A stretch of 33,597 nucleotides of DNA from a virus: positions 1-33,597 of IMG/VR virus record IMGVR_UViG_3300046451_000628, one strand, 5' to 3'. Positions 5,562 to 12,974 of this stretch are shown piece by piece (within the stretch, counting starts at the first letter, position 1; every line of letters begins with the position of its first letter). The notes under the pieces are model-generated. The model did no database searches. It was not told where the DNA came from and saw only the letters and a program-made list of their open reading frames with translations. A program made the position numbers and the translations under genes.

Positions 5562-6017
5562 ATGGGAGTAGCATCAGAAGAATTAAATGAACAGCTACAA
5601 GGTGATGTAGAACAAGTAATAGAATCTGTACAAATTATAACAGGTATTACATACACTCAAATATTATCTACTAAACGAAGTAGACATTTAGTAGATGCAA
5701 GAAAGATATTAGTTAATGTGATGCGTAAGCATCTTAGACTTACCTGCTATCAAGTAGGTAAGGTTATAGACAAAGATCATTCGAGCGTAATATATTATGA
5801 AAAACAACACCCTATCCACATGGGGGAGACGGAATATAGGAGACTATACTCTGCAGTCAGTGGAACTTTCTTGATCAGTAAAAGTGTGCGAGATGAAGAA
5901 AGATTACAAGATCAGTTTCGAAACCTTCAACGTAGAACTAGAGTTCTTTTAAATGCCTTAGAAGGGCAAGGAGAAAGCCTCAACAGGGGAATGCGTGAAG
6001 TTAAAAACAGTGTTTAG
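5562..6017 (+). CDS. DnaA domain IV-like DNA-binding protein (151 aa)
   Basis: Residues 40-85 match the DNA-binding domain of the bacterial initiator DnaA: R-x-x-LVDARKI, MRKHLRLTCYQVGKVIDKDHSSVIYY. DHSSV at 72-76 corresponds to the DnaA DHTTV signature that reads the DnaA box. The AAA+ ATPase domain is absent, so the protein can bind DNA but cannot itself form an ATP-dependent initiation filament. Residues 100-151 form a basic helical tail (RNLQRRTRVLL). The gene starts 32 nt after tRNA-Lys and heads the replication gene block. An initiator-like origin binder or a decoy for host DnaA sites is a reasonable inference. Confidence 0.85.
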   Translation: MGVASEELNEQLQGDVEQVIESVQIITGITYTQILSTKRSRHLVDARKILVNVMRKHLRLTCYQVGKVIDKDHSSVIYYEKQHPIHMGETEYRRLYSAVSGTFLISKSVRDEERLQDQFRNLQRRTRVLLNALEGQGESLNRGMREVKNSV

Positions 6018-6041
6018 CACATGTAATTAAATTAAATAGTA

Positions 6042-6245
6042 ATGAGTAATTCAGATCCAACGTTAACGTTTGATGTTGAACGTATTAAAATGGAGCAGGA
6101 TAATCTTAGAAATGAGATGAACTATCTCCGAAGACAAGTCATTAAATTAAACATTAAAATAATAGAAAATGAAAGAATTAACATGGGAGGTCGAGATAGA
6201 CTCCGACTTAGGGTTCTTGACAGCGACAATAAAATACGAAGTTAA
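6042..6245 (+). CDS. Small coiled-coil protein (67 aa)
   Basis: A 67-residue charged protein with a coiled-coil segment at about residues 13-45 (EQDNLRNEMNYLRRQVIKLN). Its last 26 codons overlap the next gene by 77 bases in another frame, and that end is Arg-rich (GGRDRLRLRVLDSDNKIRS). The start lies 24 bases after the DnaA-like gene, with an A-rich leader. No family recognised. Confidence 0.55.
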   Translation: MSNSDPTLTFDVERIKMEQDNLRNEMNYLRRQVIKLNIKIIENERINMGGRDRLRLRVLDSDNKIRS

Positions 6246-6411
6246 TTCTGGTTCCGAAGGTGATTATGATACACCTGGGGAAAGAGCAAGTATTAACTTC
6301 TTAGAAATAAACTTTGAGCCGTTGAAATATGATCTTGATGAAAAGATTATGTTAGAGGAACTCGCAAAGGAAATCCTTGAGTCTCACTATACAAAACAAG
6401 ATTATGAATAA
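6169..6411 (+). CDS. Small acidic protein before the SF2 helicase (80 aa)
   Basis: An 80-residue acidic protein. The first half is strand-rich (ELTWEVEIDSDLGFLTATIKYEV) and the second half helical (DEKIMLEELAKEILESHYTK). The start lies inside the previous small gene, and the end overlaps the helicase start at 6404 by 8 bases. The strand/helix pattern suggests a compact alpha/beta fold. Function unknown. Confidence 0.6.
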   Translation: MKELTWEVEIDSDLGFLTATIKYEVNSGSEGDYDTPGERASINFLEINFEPLKYDLDEKIMLEELAKEILESHYTKQDYE

Positions 6412-7594
6412 GGTTGCATCAACTTCTAGAGATAAAGCTCAAACGGAAGCACTTAACAAATGGGCAAAAGCTAGATTCAAGGGCAGTATTATTGCTGCTA
6501 CTGGATTTGGGAAGAGTCGTGTTGGTGTGCTTGCAATTGGGCATTCTTTAGAAGAGAACACAGATAAGGAAGCCAAAGCATTAGTGCTTGTCCCTACTAT
6601 ACAGTTACAAGATCAGTTTAAAGAAGAGCTCATTAAATGGGGCTTTGAACTGTATTTGGACAGGGTAGAGATAATATGCTATCAGTCTGCGCATAAGTTT
6701 GTGGGTGAACATTATCACATTGTATTATGTGATGAGATACATTTAGGCTTATCTCCTATATACAGGGAATTCTTTACTAAGAACACCTACGATAGGATAC
6801 TGTGCATGACAGCTACATTACCTGAAGAACCTGAATATCGTCAAGTTCTTATCAATCTTGCCCCACCTATATACAAGATAAGCTTGGATGAGTGTGTTAA
6901 GAATGGGTATGTTGCTGAATATCAGATATATTGCTTTGGGGTGCCTTTAACAAACGAAGAGAAAGCTGAGTACGATGGGTATCAGAAGCTCTTTGTTAAG
7001 ATGAAGATGGCACTTGGGGGTTATGATGCTTTCACTAAGGCTCAAGCAATTTTAGCTGGGACAGCTGGAGGTAACAAAGGCTTAGCTGCACAGTTTATGA
7101 ATTCTATACGTGGGAGAAAGAAAGTTGTACAACATGCTGCATCTAAAATTACAGATACAATGCGAATTGTAGATCATCATGAGGACCAGAAAATCCTCAC
7201 CTTTGGTGGTACTAATTCTTTTGCAGATGAAATGGCTGAAGCAACAGAGGGTATATCATATCATTCTGGGAAGACAGCTAAACAAAGAGTAGAAATACTT
7301 AAGTGTTTTACAGAAGGAGACTGTCGTGTGCTCTGCTCTACTAAAGCGTTAAATCAAGGTTTTAATATCCCTAATGTGGGTATTGGGGTTATTGTAGGAT
7401 TAGACAGTAAGGCTCTTCCTATGATTCAGCGTATTGGTAGATTACTTCGTAAAAGCGAAGATAAAATAGGGAAAATATACATTCTCTATGTTAAAGACTC
7501 TCAAGAAGAGAAATGGCTTAACAATGCTATTAAAGATTTAAATAATATAAACCGAGACATAGATCTCACAACACATTTTAACAATGCATGTTAA
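6404..7594 (+). CDS. Superfamily 2 DNA helicase (396 aa)
   Basis: An ATP-dependent helicase or translocase of SF2. Visible motifs are a Q-rich start (TEALNKW), Walker A ATGFGKS at residues 32-38, VLVPTIQLQDQF (motif Ia), D110-E-I-H (motif II), TATLP (motif III), and QRIGRLLRK from residue 342 (motif VI). About 400 aa with both RecA folds and no extra domain, which fits the small phage recombination/replication helicases (RadD/UvsW-like). I chose the ATG at 6404 because it overlaps the previous stop by 8 bases; an ATG at 6377 would give a poorer N-terminus. The end overlaps the next gene by 11 bases. Likely roles are branch migration or fork remodelling. Confidence 0.9.
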   Translation: MNKVASTSRDKAQTEALNKWAKARFKGSIIAATGFGKSRVGVLAIGHSLEENTDKEAKALVLVPTIQLQDQFKEELIKWGFELYLDRVEIICYQSAHKFVGEHYHIVLCDEIHLGLSPIYREFFTKNTYDRILCMTATLPEEPEYRQVLINLAPPIYKISLDECVKNGYVAEYQIYCFGVPLTNEEKAEYDGYQKLFVKMKMALGGYDAFTKAQAILAGTAGGNKGLAAQFMNSIRGRKKVVQHAASKITDTMRIVDHHEDQKILTFGGTNSFADEMAEATEGISYHSGKTAKQRVEILKCFTEGDCRVLCSTKALNQGFNIPNVGIGVIVGLDSKALPMIQRIGRLLRKSEDKIGKIYILYVKDSQEEKWLNNAIKDLNNINRDIDLTTHFNNAC

Positions 7595-7922
7595 ATACAC
7601 TAAAAAGATGGAGGACATGATCCTCAGTAGGTACAGATCTAGTAAGACTGTACAAATTGAAACAGCTAAAGAACTTTTAGTTGATTTTAAAAGTATGTTT
7701 TCTACGGAAGCACTGAAGAATATGACTGCTCTTAGAATTAGAAGTAAGTTTCAGACTATGCAAAAGCTTAGAAGAGATAAACAGAGTAATCCTGGTAGTT
7801 TTATTACAAAGACTCCAGTACCAATTATCCCATTTAAAGATTCTTTAATTGGGTTAATGAGACAGTCAGATAACATGACTATAACAGTAAAAGGTACAGA
7901 GATAACCGTAGTGTTTAAATAA
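7584..7922 (+). CDS. Unknown basic protein (112 aa)
   Basis: A 112-residue basic, mostly helical protein (KYTKKMEDMILSRYRSS ... ALRIRSKFQTMQKLRRD) with a strand-like end (NMTITVKGTEITVVFK). Its ATG lies inside the end of the helicase gene, so the two are probably coupled. The Lys/Arg-rich centre could contact nucleic acid, but I see no defined motif and recognise no family. Confidence 0.65.
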   Translation: MHVKYTKKMEDMILSRYRSSKTVQIETAKELLVDFKSMFSTEALKNMTALRIRSKFQTMQKLRRDKQSNPGSFITKTPVPIIPFKDSLIGLMRQSDNMTITVKGTEITVVFK

Positions 7923-7927
7923 TTGAT

Positions 7928-8482
7928 ATGATATTAGAAATTAATACAGAAACTCTTGAAAAATTTGGGATAACTGCAGATGATTTCTTATATTTGTATC
8001 TCTTGTATAGTGAGTGTTATGATTTAATAGAAAAGTTAGAACTTCAACCAAACACAAACTCTCTGCAAACCAAAGGTTTAATAAAGCTGGGGGAGGAGAC
8101 TCAAGACCATATAATACGACAGAAATTCTTGGATTTATTCCAGACTTCTTTCGATCAACTATGGTCTGAGCTTCTCTCCCACTTTCCTATTAGAGTATAT
8201 AACAATGGAAATACGCGGGTATTACGTGCTAAAGATGCACACGCTAAAGCCAATGACAAAGCTAAAGAGAAATATAAAAAGATTCTCAATGGTAGTAAAA
8301 TGCTCCACGATAGAATAATCAAAAATTTACAGAGTGAACTAGTGCTAAGGAAGTCTTCTGACTCCTTGGGTTGGATGCAGATGCTTCCTACTTGGATAAA
8401 TAACTATACATGGGAGAAATATGAAGACATAGAACATGAAGGATCTCCCGAAGAGCAAAGAAGAATCACACGTAAGCTATGA
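7928..8482 (+). CDS. Unknown replication-associated protein upstream of DnaB-like helicase (184 aa)
   Basis: A 184-residue protein. It has a helical N-terminal half (TLEKFGITADDFLYLYLLYSE) that looks like a small winged-helix or helical domain, and a Lys/Ala-rich helix at about residues 105-125 (AHAKANDKAKEKYKKI). It sits directly upstream of the DnaB-like helicase and overlaps it by 47 bases. Helicase loaders and replication accessory proteins often occupy this place in phage genomes, so that role is a guess from context; no ATPase motif is present. Confidence 0.65.
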   Translation: MILEINTETLEKFGITADDFLYLYLLYSECYDLIEKLELQPNTNSLQTKGLIKLGEETQDHIIRQKFLDLFQTSFDQLWSELLSHFPIRVYNNGNTRVLRAKDAHAKANDKAKEKYKKILNGSKMLHDRIIKNLQSELVLRKSSDSLGWMQMLPTWINNYTWEKYEDIEHEGSPEEQRRITRKL

Positions 8483-9401
8483 TATTACTAATATCTCTGC
8501 ATTGCGGCACATTTCTAAATCAGTTGAACGTTCTATTAGAGACGTTAATACAGGGATGCAGGGCAGACGCTCTATATTCCCTACTAAGTGGGACAGACTG
8601 AATAGAAATCTTATGGGCGGACTGCAGCCTGGTAAGATGTATGTTGTAGCAGGACGGCCCGGTGTAGGCAAATCAGCTTTCTCAAACCAATTAATCTTTG
8701 ACGTTTTAGATAAGAATATAGGGAAAGAAATGATTGTATTGTATTGGAGCTTTGAGATGCCTGGGGAACAGCAAATATTAAGAGCTGGCTCTAAGGACAC
8801 CAAGCTTCAAACCTTTGAGTTACTATCTGTAGAACAGAAACTTTCGAAGGATAAATACGAAGCATATATAAATGCAGTACAGAAGTATAAGAAATATCCT
8901 ATATACTTCTGCTCCATACCTAAAGATATGGAATCGATTACAAAGATTAATGAAGAGGTATTTACACGTCACCCTGGTGCTCGTGTTATTAATCTTATTG
9001 ATCATTCTCGGCTAGTTATTGGTAAAGCAGAGACAGAGTTACAAAGACTTAATGTATTATCTAAGTCCTGTATGTTCTTACAGGCTAAGATGGGGTGCAT
9101 TACTATACTCTTGTCCCAGCTTAATAGAAATATTGAGCAGGAATACAGAGCTAAACAGCAGTATCAACCTTTATTAACAGATTTATTTGGGGGTGATTCT
9201 ATTGGTCAGGACGCACATGTAGTAATGATGCTACAACGTCCGTATGATTTATATGGAATTACTGATAAGTATTGCGATGAAGACCCTGTAGGGTTGATGG
9301 CAGTGCATATTGAAAAGAATAGAGATGGGTTATTAGGTATGATACCATTTGAAACAGATTTATCAACATTTACAATTAATGAAAGAGAAACTAAGTCGTA
9401 G
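8436..9401 (+). CDS. dnaB: DnaB-like replicative helicase, C-terminal RecA domain only (321 aa)
   Basis: It unwinds DNA ahead of the polymerase. Residues 50-75 resemble the DnaB linker (FPTKWDRLNRNLMGGLQPGK). Walker A GRPGVGKS lies at 73-80, followed by the SFEMP motif, a LIDHSRL Walker B-like strand, ILLSQLNR and an Arg-finger region near GLLGMIPFE. The DnaB N-terminal collar domain is missing, and at 321 aa the protein matches stand-alone phage RecA-fold helicases. No closer start than 8436 is available without losing the linker, so the 47-base overlap with the previous gene appears real. The protein probably acts with the primase at 11465, which has no helicase domain of its own. Confidence 0.9.
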   Translation: MKDLPKSKEESHVSYDITNISALRHISKSVERSIRDVNTGMQGRRSIFPTKWDRLNRNLMGGLQPGKMYVVAGRPGVGKSAFSNQLIFDVLDKNIGKEMIVLYWSFEMPGEQQILRAGSKDTKLQTFELLSVEQKLSKDKYEAYINAVQKYKKYPIYFCSIPKDMESITKINEEVFTRHPGARVINLIDHSRLVIGKAETELQRLNVLSKSCMFLQAKMGCITILLSQLNRNIEQEYRAKQQYQPLLTDLFGGDSIGQDAHVVMMLQRPYDLYGITDKYCDEDPVGLMAVHIEKNRDGLLGMIPFETDLSTFTINERETKS

Positions 9402-9516
9402 AGCGACTCTAAAAAAGAAACGAGAAACAGGTGTTAAACCTGCTACTAAAACTGTTAAGAAGTCAGTAGCTCATTGGTTTGATTATTATAAACTAAATTA
9501 TAACTCCTTTAACTGA
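9379..9516 (+). CDS. Basic microprotein between helicase and Sak4-like gene (45 aa)
   Basis: The start lies inside the end of the helicase gene (23-base overlap), and the TGA overlaps the next ATG (TGATG), so it bridges two coupled genes. The 45 residues are strongly basic in the first two thirds (KLSRRATLKKKRETG, KPATKTVKKS), with an aromatic end (HWFDYYKLNYNSFN). This fits a small nucleic-acid- or protein-binding peptide. The perfect stop/start coupling on both sides is the main argument that it is real. Confidence 0.6.
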   Translation: MKEKLSRRATLKKKRETGVKPATKTVKKSVAHWFDYYKLNYNSFN

Positions 9517-10214
9517 TGGAACTACCTACAGATGTGATTAAAGCGTCTCGCAAATCACCAAAAAACATGATTATATATGGTGCTCCCAAGATTGGGAAGA
9601 CCACGTCTCTCTCAGAACTTGAGGGTTGTCTTATCATTGACCTAGAAGATGGGTCTGACATGGTAAACGCTCTTAAGGTTAAAGCAAACTCCCTCGCTGA
9701 GCTTGCTGAGATTGGGAAGGCTATTATTAGCGAAGGAAAACCTTATAAATACATTGCTATTGACACTATTACTCAACTTGAGGTGTGGTGTGAAGAAGAT
9801 GCTAAACAGTTATACAGACTTACCCCGATGGGTAAAAACTTTGATAAAGACAATAAAGGTTTATCTGTGTTAACTCTCCCTAATGGGGCAGGCTACTTGT
9901 ATTTACGTAGGGCTTTTATGAAATGGTTTAATCGTCTATCGCAGTTGGCTCCTCATGTCATCTTTGTAGGTCACTTGAAAGACAAGTACCTAACTAAGAA
10001 TGGTAAGGAGGTTAAAGCTAACGATTTGTCACTATCTGGTAAACTAAGAGAAATTGCATGTGCAAACTCTGACGCTATCGGTTATGTGTACAGGGGAGAT
10101 AATGCAACTAAGATTTCGTTTGACTCAACAAACGACGACACAGCAGGTTCACGTTGTGAGCATCTAAGAGGATTAGATGCTGAATTGGAGTGGACAAATA
10201 TTTTTATCGATTAA
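9516..10214 (+). CDS. Sak4-like RecA-fold ATPase (AAA_24 type, 232 aa)
   Basis: A single-strand annealing/recombination ATPase of the kind common in phages next to an SSB. Walker A GAPKIGKTT lies at residues 22-30. CLIIDLEDGSD follows (an acidic strand typical of the family). Walker B AID83 is in a YIAIDTITQL strand, and a VIFVGHLKDK strand matches the Sak4 sensor region. At 232 aa it has the usual size. The two genes after it (possible HTH protein and possible ssDNA-binding protein) fit a recombination cassette. Expected role: ATP-dependent strand annealing or exchange during replication-linked repair. Confidence 0.85.
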   Translation: MELPTDVIKASRKSPKNMIIYGAPKIGKTTSLSELEGCLIIDLEDGSDMVNALKVKANSLAELAEIGKAIISEGKPYKYIAIDTITQLEVWCEEDAKQLYRLTPMGKNFDKDNKGLSVLTLPNGAGYLYLRRAFMKWFNRLSQLAPHVIFVGHLKDKYLTKNGKEVKANDLSLSGKLREIACANSDAIGYVYRGDNATKISFDSTNDDTAGSRCEHLRGLDAELEWTNIFID

Positions 10215-10224
10215 TTAATTAAAC

Positions 10225-10629
10225 ATGTCATTTGACGCAAGAGTAGAGGTTACCCCGGAGGTAACTCAAGAAGAAACACCCCAAACTTTGACGGTGTCCC
10301 AGATAATAATAGATCTCGGTAACGGTATAGACCGTGCAGGTATACGTAAGAAATACGGATTAACTACAGCAGAATTAAAGATGGTATTTTCTCATCCTAA
10401 ACTAAGTAAGCTTAGAGTTAGGAAGCACCAAGTAATACGTGTGCAACTTATAGACGATACTGTAGATGTTAATCAAACTTCTATTCCTGTAGAAACAGAA
10501 AATGTAACTGCAGTTGTAGATGTTCAAAGCTTCCCAAACTCAGGAGGGTGGGACAACCAAACAAGAGTAGAAGAGGGACTAGATCACAAAGGAGATAATA
10601 ATTCATATAACACAGAAATTCAAGACTAA
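10225..10629 (+). CDS. Small protein with a helix-turn-helix-like segment (134 aa)
   Basis: Residues about 25-70 (SQIIIDLGNGIDRAGIRKK, YGLTTAELKMVFSHPKLS) resemble a helix-turn-helix in which a short first helix precedes IRKKYGLTTAEL. The rest is acidic and polar (TVDVNQTSIPVETENV, HKGDNNSYNTEIQD) and probably disordered. It lies 10 bases after the Sak4-like gene, and its TAA overlaps the next ATG (TAATG). The context suggests a DNA-binding accessory of the recombination genes or a regulator. The family is not identified. Confidence 0.65.
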   Translation: MSFDARVEVTPEVTQEETPQTLTVSQIIIDLGNGIDRAGIRKKYGLTTAELKMVFSHPKLSKLRVRKHQVIRVQLIDDTVDVNQTSIPVETENVTAVVDVQSFPNSGGWDNQTRVEEGLDHKGDNNSYNTEIQD

Positions 10630-11393
10630 TGGCTATTCAATCTAATTCTTCCGACAAGGAAGTAAGCGGGGGAGGTATTCCCCTATTCACAGGTATTGCA
10701 CCTGTATCTGTAATCGCAGTTAACCCTAATCTTGCGGAACTCAATTCTCTTGGGATTCAAATGAAGACTGAACCTAATTATACAGGTATTCAGCTTGGGG
10801 ATAATGTTAAAAATAAAATCGTATTCTGGATTAAGAATGACGAGCATGATTTTAGCACTAAGGTAGAAATTCTTATCGGTGATGAGGTTCGTCCTGCATC
10901 TAAGACTGGGAAATTTCAGATTACTAATAACTTAGGACAAGTAACTTGGGCTACAAAACCTGAGTCTGCACCTGATTGGTTTAAGACTGACGGTATACGT
11001 CGTACGTACCCCGGTGAAGAAACTCTTATCAATTTTATAAAAGCTTGGGCTAATATTCCTAGCGATGGAGAGTGTTACTTTGAAACTATTGATGAGATTG
11101 TCAAAGGCAATGTAAAAGAGCTGAAGGATTTATCAGCTTCGTTAGTAGATAACAAGCTTCGAGTTATGCTTGGGGTTAAAGATGGTAAGTACCAGCAAAC
11201 ATATAATCGTTACTTTGGCAGACTGAAGCCTAAGCGTGATGATGTGTTTGTGCGTTCATTAAATGATGAGTATGGTACGTTTAACGCTGAGTACAATGCT
11301 GATCTACTCTTACAGAGTTATAGTCCTGAAGTTGTAACCCCTACGGCAGAAGTTGTAGGTGCTGCAGCCCCAGTTACTAATGATTGGTTATAA
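10629..11393 (+). CDS. Candidate ssDNA-binding/recombination accessory protein (254 aa)
   Basis: A 254-residue protein. The start is Gly/Ser-rich and disordered; a strand-rich core follows (GDNVKNKIVFWIKNDEHDFSTKVEILIG), then aromatic and basic stretches (QQTYNRYFGRLKPKRDDVFV). The tail is Pro/Ala-rich and ends in PVTNDWL. The core plus a flexible tail with a hydrophobic tip resembles the architecture of ssDNA-binding proteins, and it sits directly after the Sak4-like ATPase, where phage SSBs are common. No OB-fold motif can be proved by eye. The next gene follows a possible terminator, so it may be the last gene of this sub-operon. Confidence 0.55.
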   Translation: MAIQSNSSDKEVSGGGIPLFTGIAPVSVIAVNPNLAELNSLGIQMKTEPNYTGIQLGDNVKNKIVFWIKNDEHDFSTKVEILIGDEVRPASKTGKFQITNNLGQVTWATKPESAPDWFKTDGIRRTYPGEETLINFIKAWANIPSDGECYFETIDEIVKGNVKELKDLSASLVDNKLRVMLGVKDGKYQQTYNRYFGRLKPKRDDVFVRSLNDEYGTFNAEYNADLLLQSYSPEVVTPTAEVVGAAAPVTNDWL

Positions 11394-11400
11394 ATAATAT

Positions 11401-11457
11401 AGGAGGTATGGGTATTCCCTATTAAGATAGATCTAGACAACTAGCGCACCTCTTTTT
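11401..11457 (+). terminator. Possible weak terminator or leader hairpin
   Basis: AGGAGGT (11401-11407) pairs with ACCTCTT (11448-11454) with one wobble pair, followed by five T residues. The loop is 40 nt and carries GGG/CCC inside, so the terminator would be weak. A tiny ORF (ATG at 11408, MGIPY) lies in the loop. The following start codon is only 8 nt away. Confidence 0.35.
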
Positions 11458-11464
11458 ATTTACT

Positions 11465-12520
11465 ATGATACATACAAGACACAGCGAAGATAGCTTAACA
11501 AAAGATGTGCTACTTAGTAAAGTATCTGAGTACCAGATATTTAAATACTATTGCTCTACTTTTCAAGAACTTAATAAAAAGTTTAAAAGTGATCTTCGCA
11601 AGGATAATAATCCTACAGTCTCTATAGCTCTGATTAACGGTAGATTACGTTACACAGACTTTGGTTACCCTGAACAACATAGTTTTGATTGTTTCTCATA
11701 TATTAGTTATAAATATAAATTAAATTTTCGTGAAACACTTAGGCATATTGATGGGAGTTTTAATTTGGGGCTTTCTGGTGGTGTACATATACCACGGGCT
11801 GTACCAAAGATGGAAGAAGAACCAACGTTAGTAGAGCATGTACCTGCTGCTATTAAAGTTAAACTTAGAAATTGGGATAAAGAAGACGCTACTTTCTGGA
11901 AACAGTTTAATATAAGTAAACGGATTCTTTGTATATTTGATGTTTTACCTATAACACATTATTGGATCAATGAAAAACGTTTTTCGTGTGGTAGTATCAG
12001 CTATCGTTACCGCTTTGACTGCGGTTATAAGATTTATCGTCCGCTTGAAGCAGATTTTAAATGGAGTTCTAACGTGGGTAGTAGCTGCGTTCAAGGCTAT
12101 AATCAACTTCCTAAGACTGGTGGGGAAATATTTCTCACAAGTTCCCTCAAGGATATCATGTGTTTGGCGATGCTTGGTTATCCATCCATTGCTTTACAAT
12201 CAGAAATGCTTATGCCAAGCGACCAAACCATTGAGGAAATTCAAACGCGCTTCAAAGAAGTAATTGTACTTTACGACAATGACTATCACAAGTCCAGTAA
12301 TCCTGGACAAACGATGGCTAAGAAAATTTGTCGTAAGTTTGGGTTATTAAATCTATGTATTCCTGACAAGTATAAGTCAAAGGATATATCAGACTTAGTA
12401 AAACATCACAGTTTAAAAGAAGCACAGAATGTCATCAAGAACGTGGAAAGGACGAGCCAAGAGAGGCGCAAAGATAAAGTCGAAGCCAACGGAAGTGGAC
12501 GGGATCAAATTCCGTTCTAA
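11465..12520 (+). CDS. DnaG-like primase with Toprim domain (351 aa)
   Basis: It makes RNA primers. The N-terminal third resembles the CHC2/DnaG substrate-binding fold (DLRKDNNPTVSIALINGRLR, then DFG and DCFSYISYKYKLNFRETL), but the zinc-binding cysteines are not in the usual pattern. The Toprim part shows TSSLKD at residues 225-230 in place of the usual EGxxD, and a VLYDND strand (D271, D273). The canonical catalytic Glu therefore appears to be Ser226. No helicase domain is present. The last 92 bases overlap the nuclease gene in another frame and encode a basic tail (ERTSQERRKDKVEANGSGR). Confidence 0.85.
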   Translation: MIHTRHSEDSLTKDVLLSKVSEYQIFKYYCSTFQELNKKFKSDLRKDNNPTVSIALINGRLRYTDFGYPEQHSFDCFSYISYKYKLNFRETLRHIDGSFNLGLSGGVHIPRAVPKMEEEPTLVEHVPAAIKVKLRNWDKEDATFWKQFNISKRILCIFDVLPITHYWINEKRFSCGSISYRYRFDCGYKIYRPLEADFKWSSNVGSSCVQGYNQLPKTGGEIFLTSSLKDIMCLAMLGYPSIALQSEMLMPSDQTIEEIQTRFKEVIVLYDNDYHKSSNPGQTMAKKICRKFGLLNLCIPDKYKSKDISDLVKHHSLKEAQNVIKNVERTSQERRKDKVEANGSGRDQIPF

Positions 12521-12905
12521 ACTAGAGGCTCATTGTTATCGTATGCTAAAGGATGCAGGTATTGCAGCTGATTATGAAAAGCATAAGTATGTACTATTAA
12601 AAGGGTTTCATTATCCTGTAAGTAGATATGAAGATAATGGTAAGACAGGTTATCAAGATAAGCTTAAACATAAAGTTCGAGATATTACGTATACCCCTGA
12701 TTTTGTAGATCCACATGGTAAGTGGGTTATAGAATGTAAAGGGTATGCGAACGAACGTTTCCCATTAAAGTGGAAGATGTTCTTAGATCTGCTAATGAAA
12801 CAAGAAGATCCGCCTGTGTTATTTGTCCCTAGAAATCAAGGACAAAATATAACTACAGTTGCGGAAATACTGGAGCTTATGTCTCCAGTGGCTACTGTTT
12901 TATAA
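12429..12905 (+). CDS. PD-(D/E)XK nuclease, DUF1064-like (158 aa)
   Basis: A small endonuclease related to Holliday-junction-resolving or recombination nucleases of phages. The DUF1064 pattern is visible: VDGIKFRSKLEA (E33), ITYTPDF (D91) and IECKGY (E102-x-K104), which together form the D...E-x-K metal site. The first 20 residues are very basic (KGRAKRGAKIKSK). The ATG at 12429 is the only one before the nuclease core, so the 92-base overlap with the primase gene is needed for a complete protein. A terminator follows 20 bases after the stop. Confidence 0.85.
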   Translation: MSSRTWKGRAKRGAKIKSKPTEVDGIKFRSKLEAHCYRMLKDAGIAADYEKHKYVLLKGFHYPVSRYEDNGKTGYQDKLKHKVRDITYTPDFVDPHGKWVIECKGYANERFPLKWKMFLDLLMKQEDPPVLFVPRNQGQNITTVAEILELMSPVATVL

Positions 12906-12925
12906 ATCGTATTAAATATTAATTT

Positions 12926-12954
12926 AAAAGCCTTAGCTAATGCTAGGGCTTTTT
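12926..12954 (+). terminator. Intrinsic terminator after the nuclease gene
   Basis: A stem of AAAAGCCTTAGC with GCTAGGGCTTTT (one wobble pair) and a TAAT loop, then T residues. The rIIA start codon is only 20 bases downstream, so rIIA expression must rely on read-through or on a promoter overlapping this site. Confidence 0.85.
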
Positions 12955-12974
12955 GCATATAACAAAATTAAATC

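Noticed and set aside
5171-5656. 161-codon reverse ORF across the tRNA-Lys gene
   Set aside because: It crosses a canonical tRNA and two + strand genes, and is rich in Ser, Cys and Ile as antisense frames often are.
11970-12263. 97-codon + strand ORF within the primase gene
   Set aside because: It lies wholly inside the Toprim coding region in another frame, with no coupling signal.
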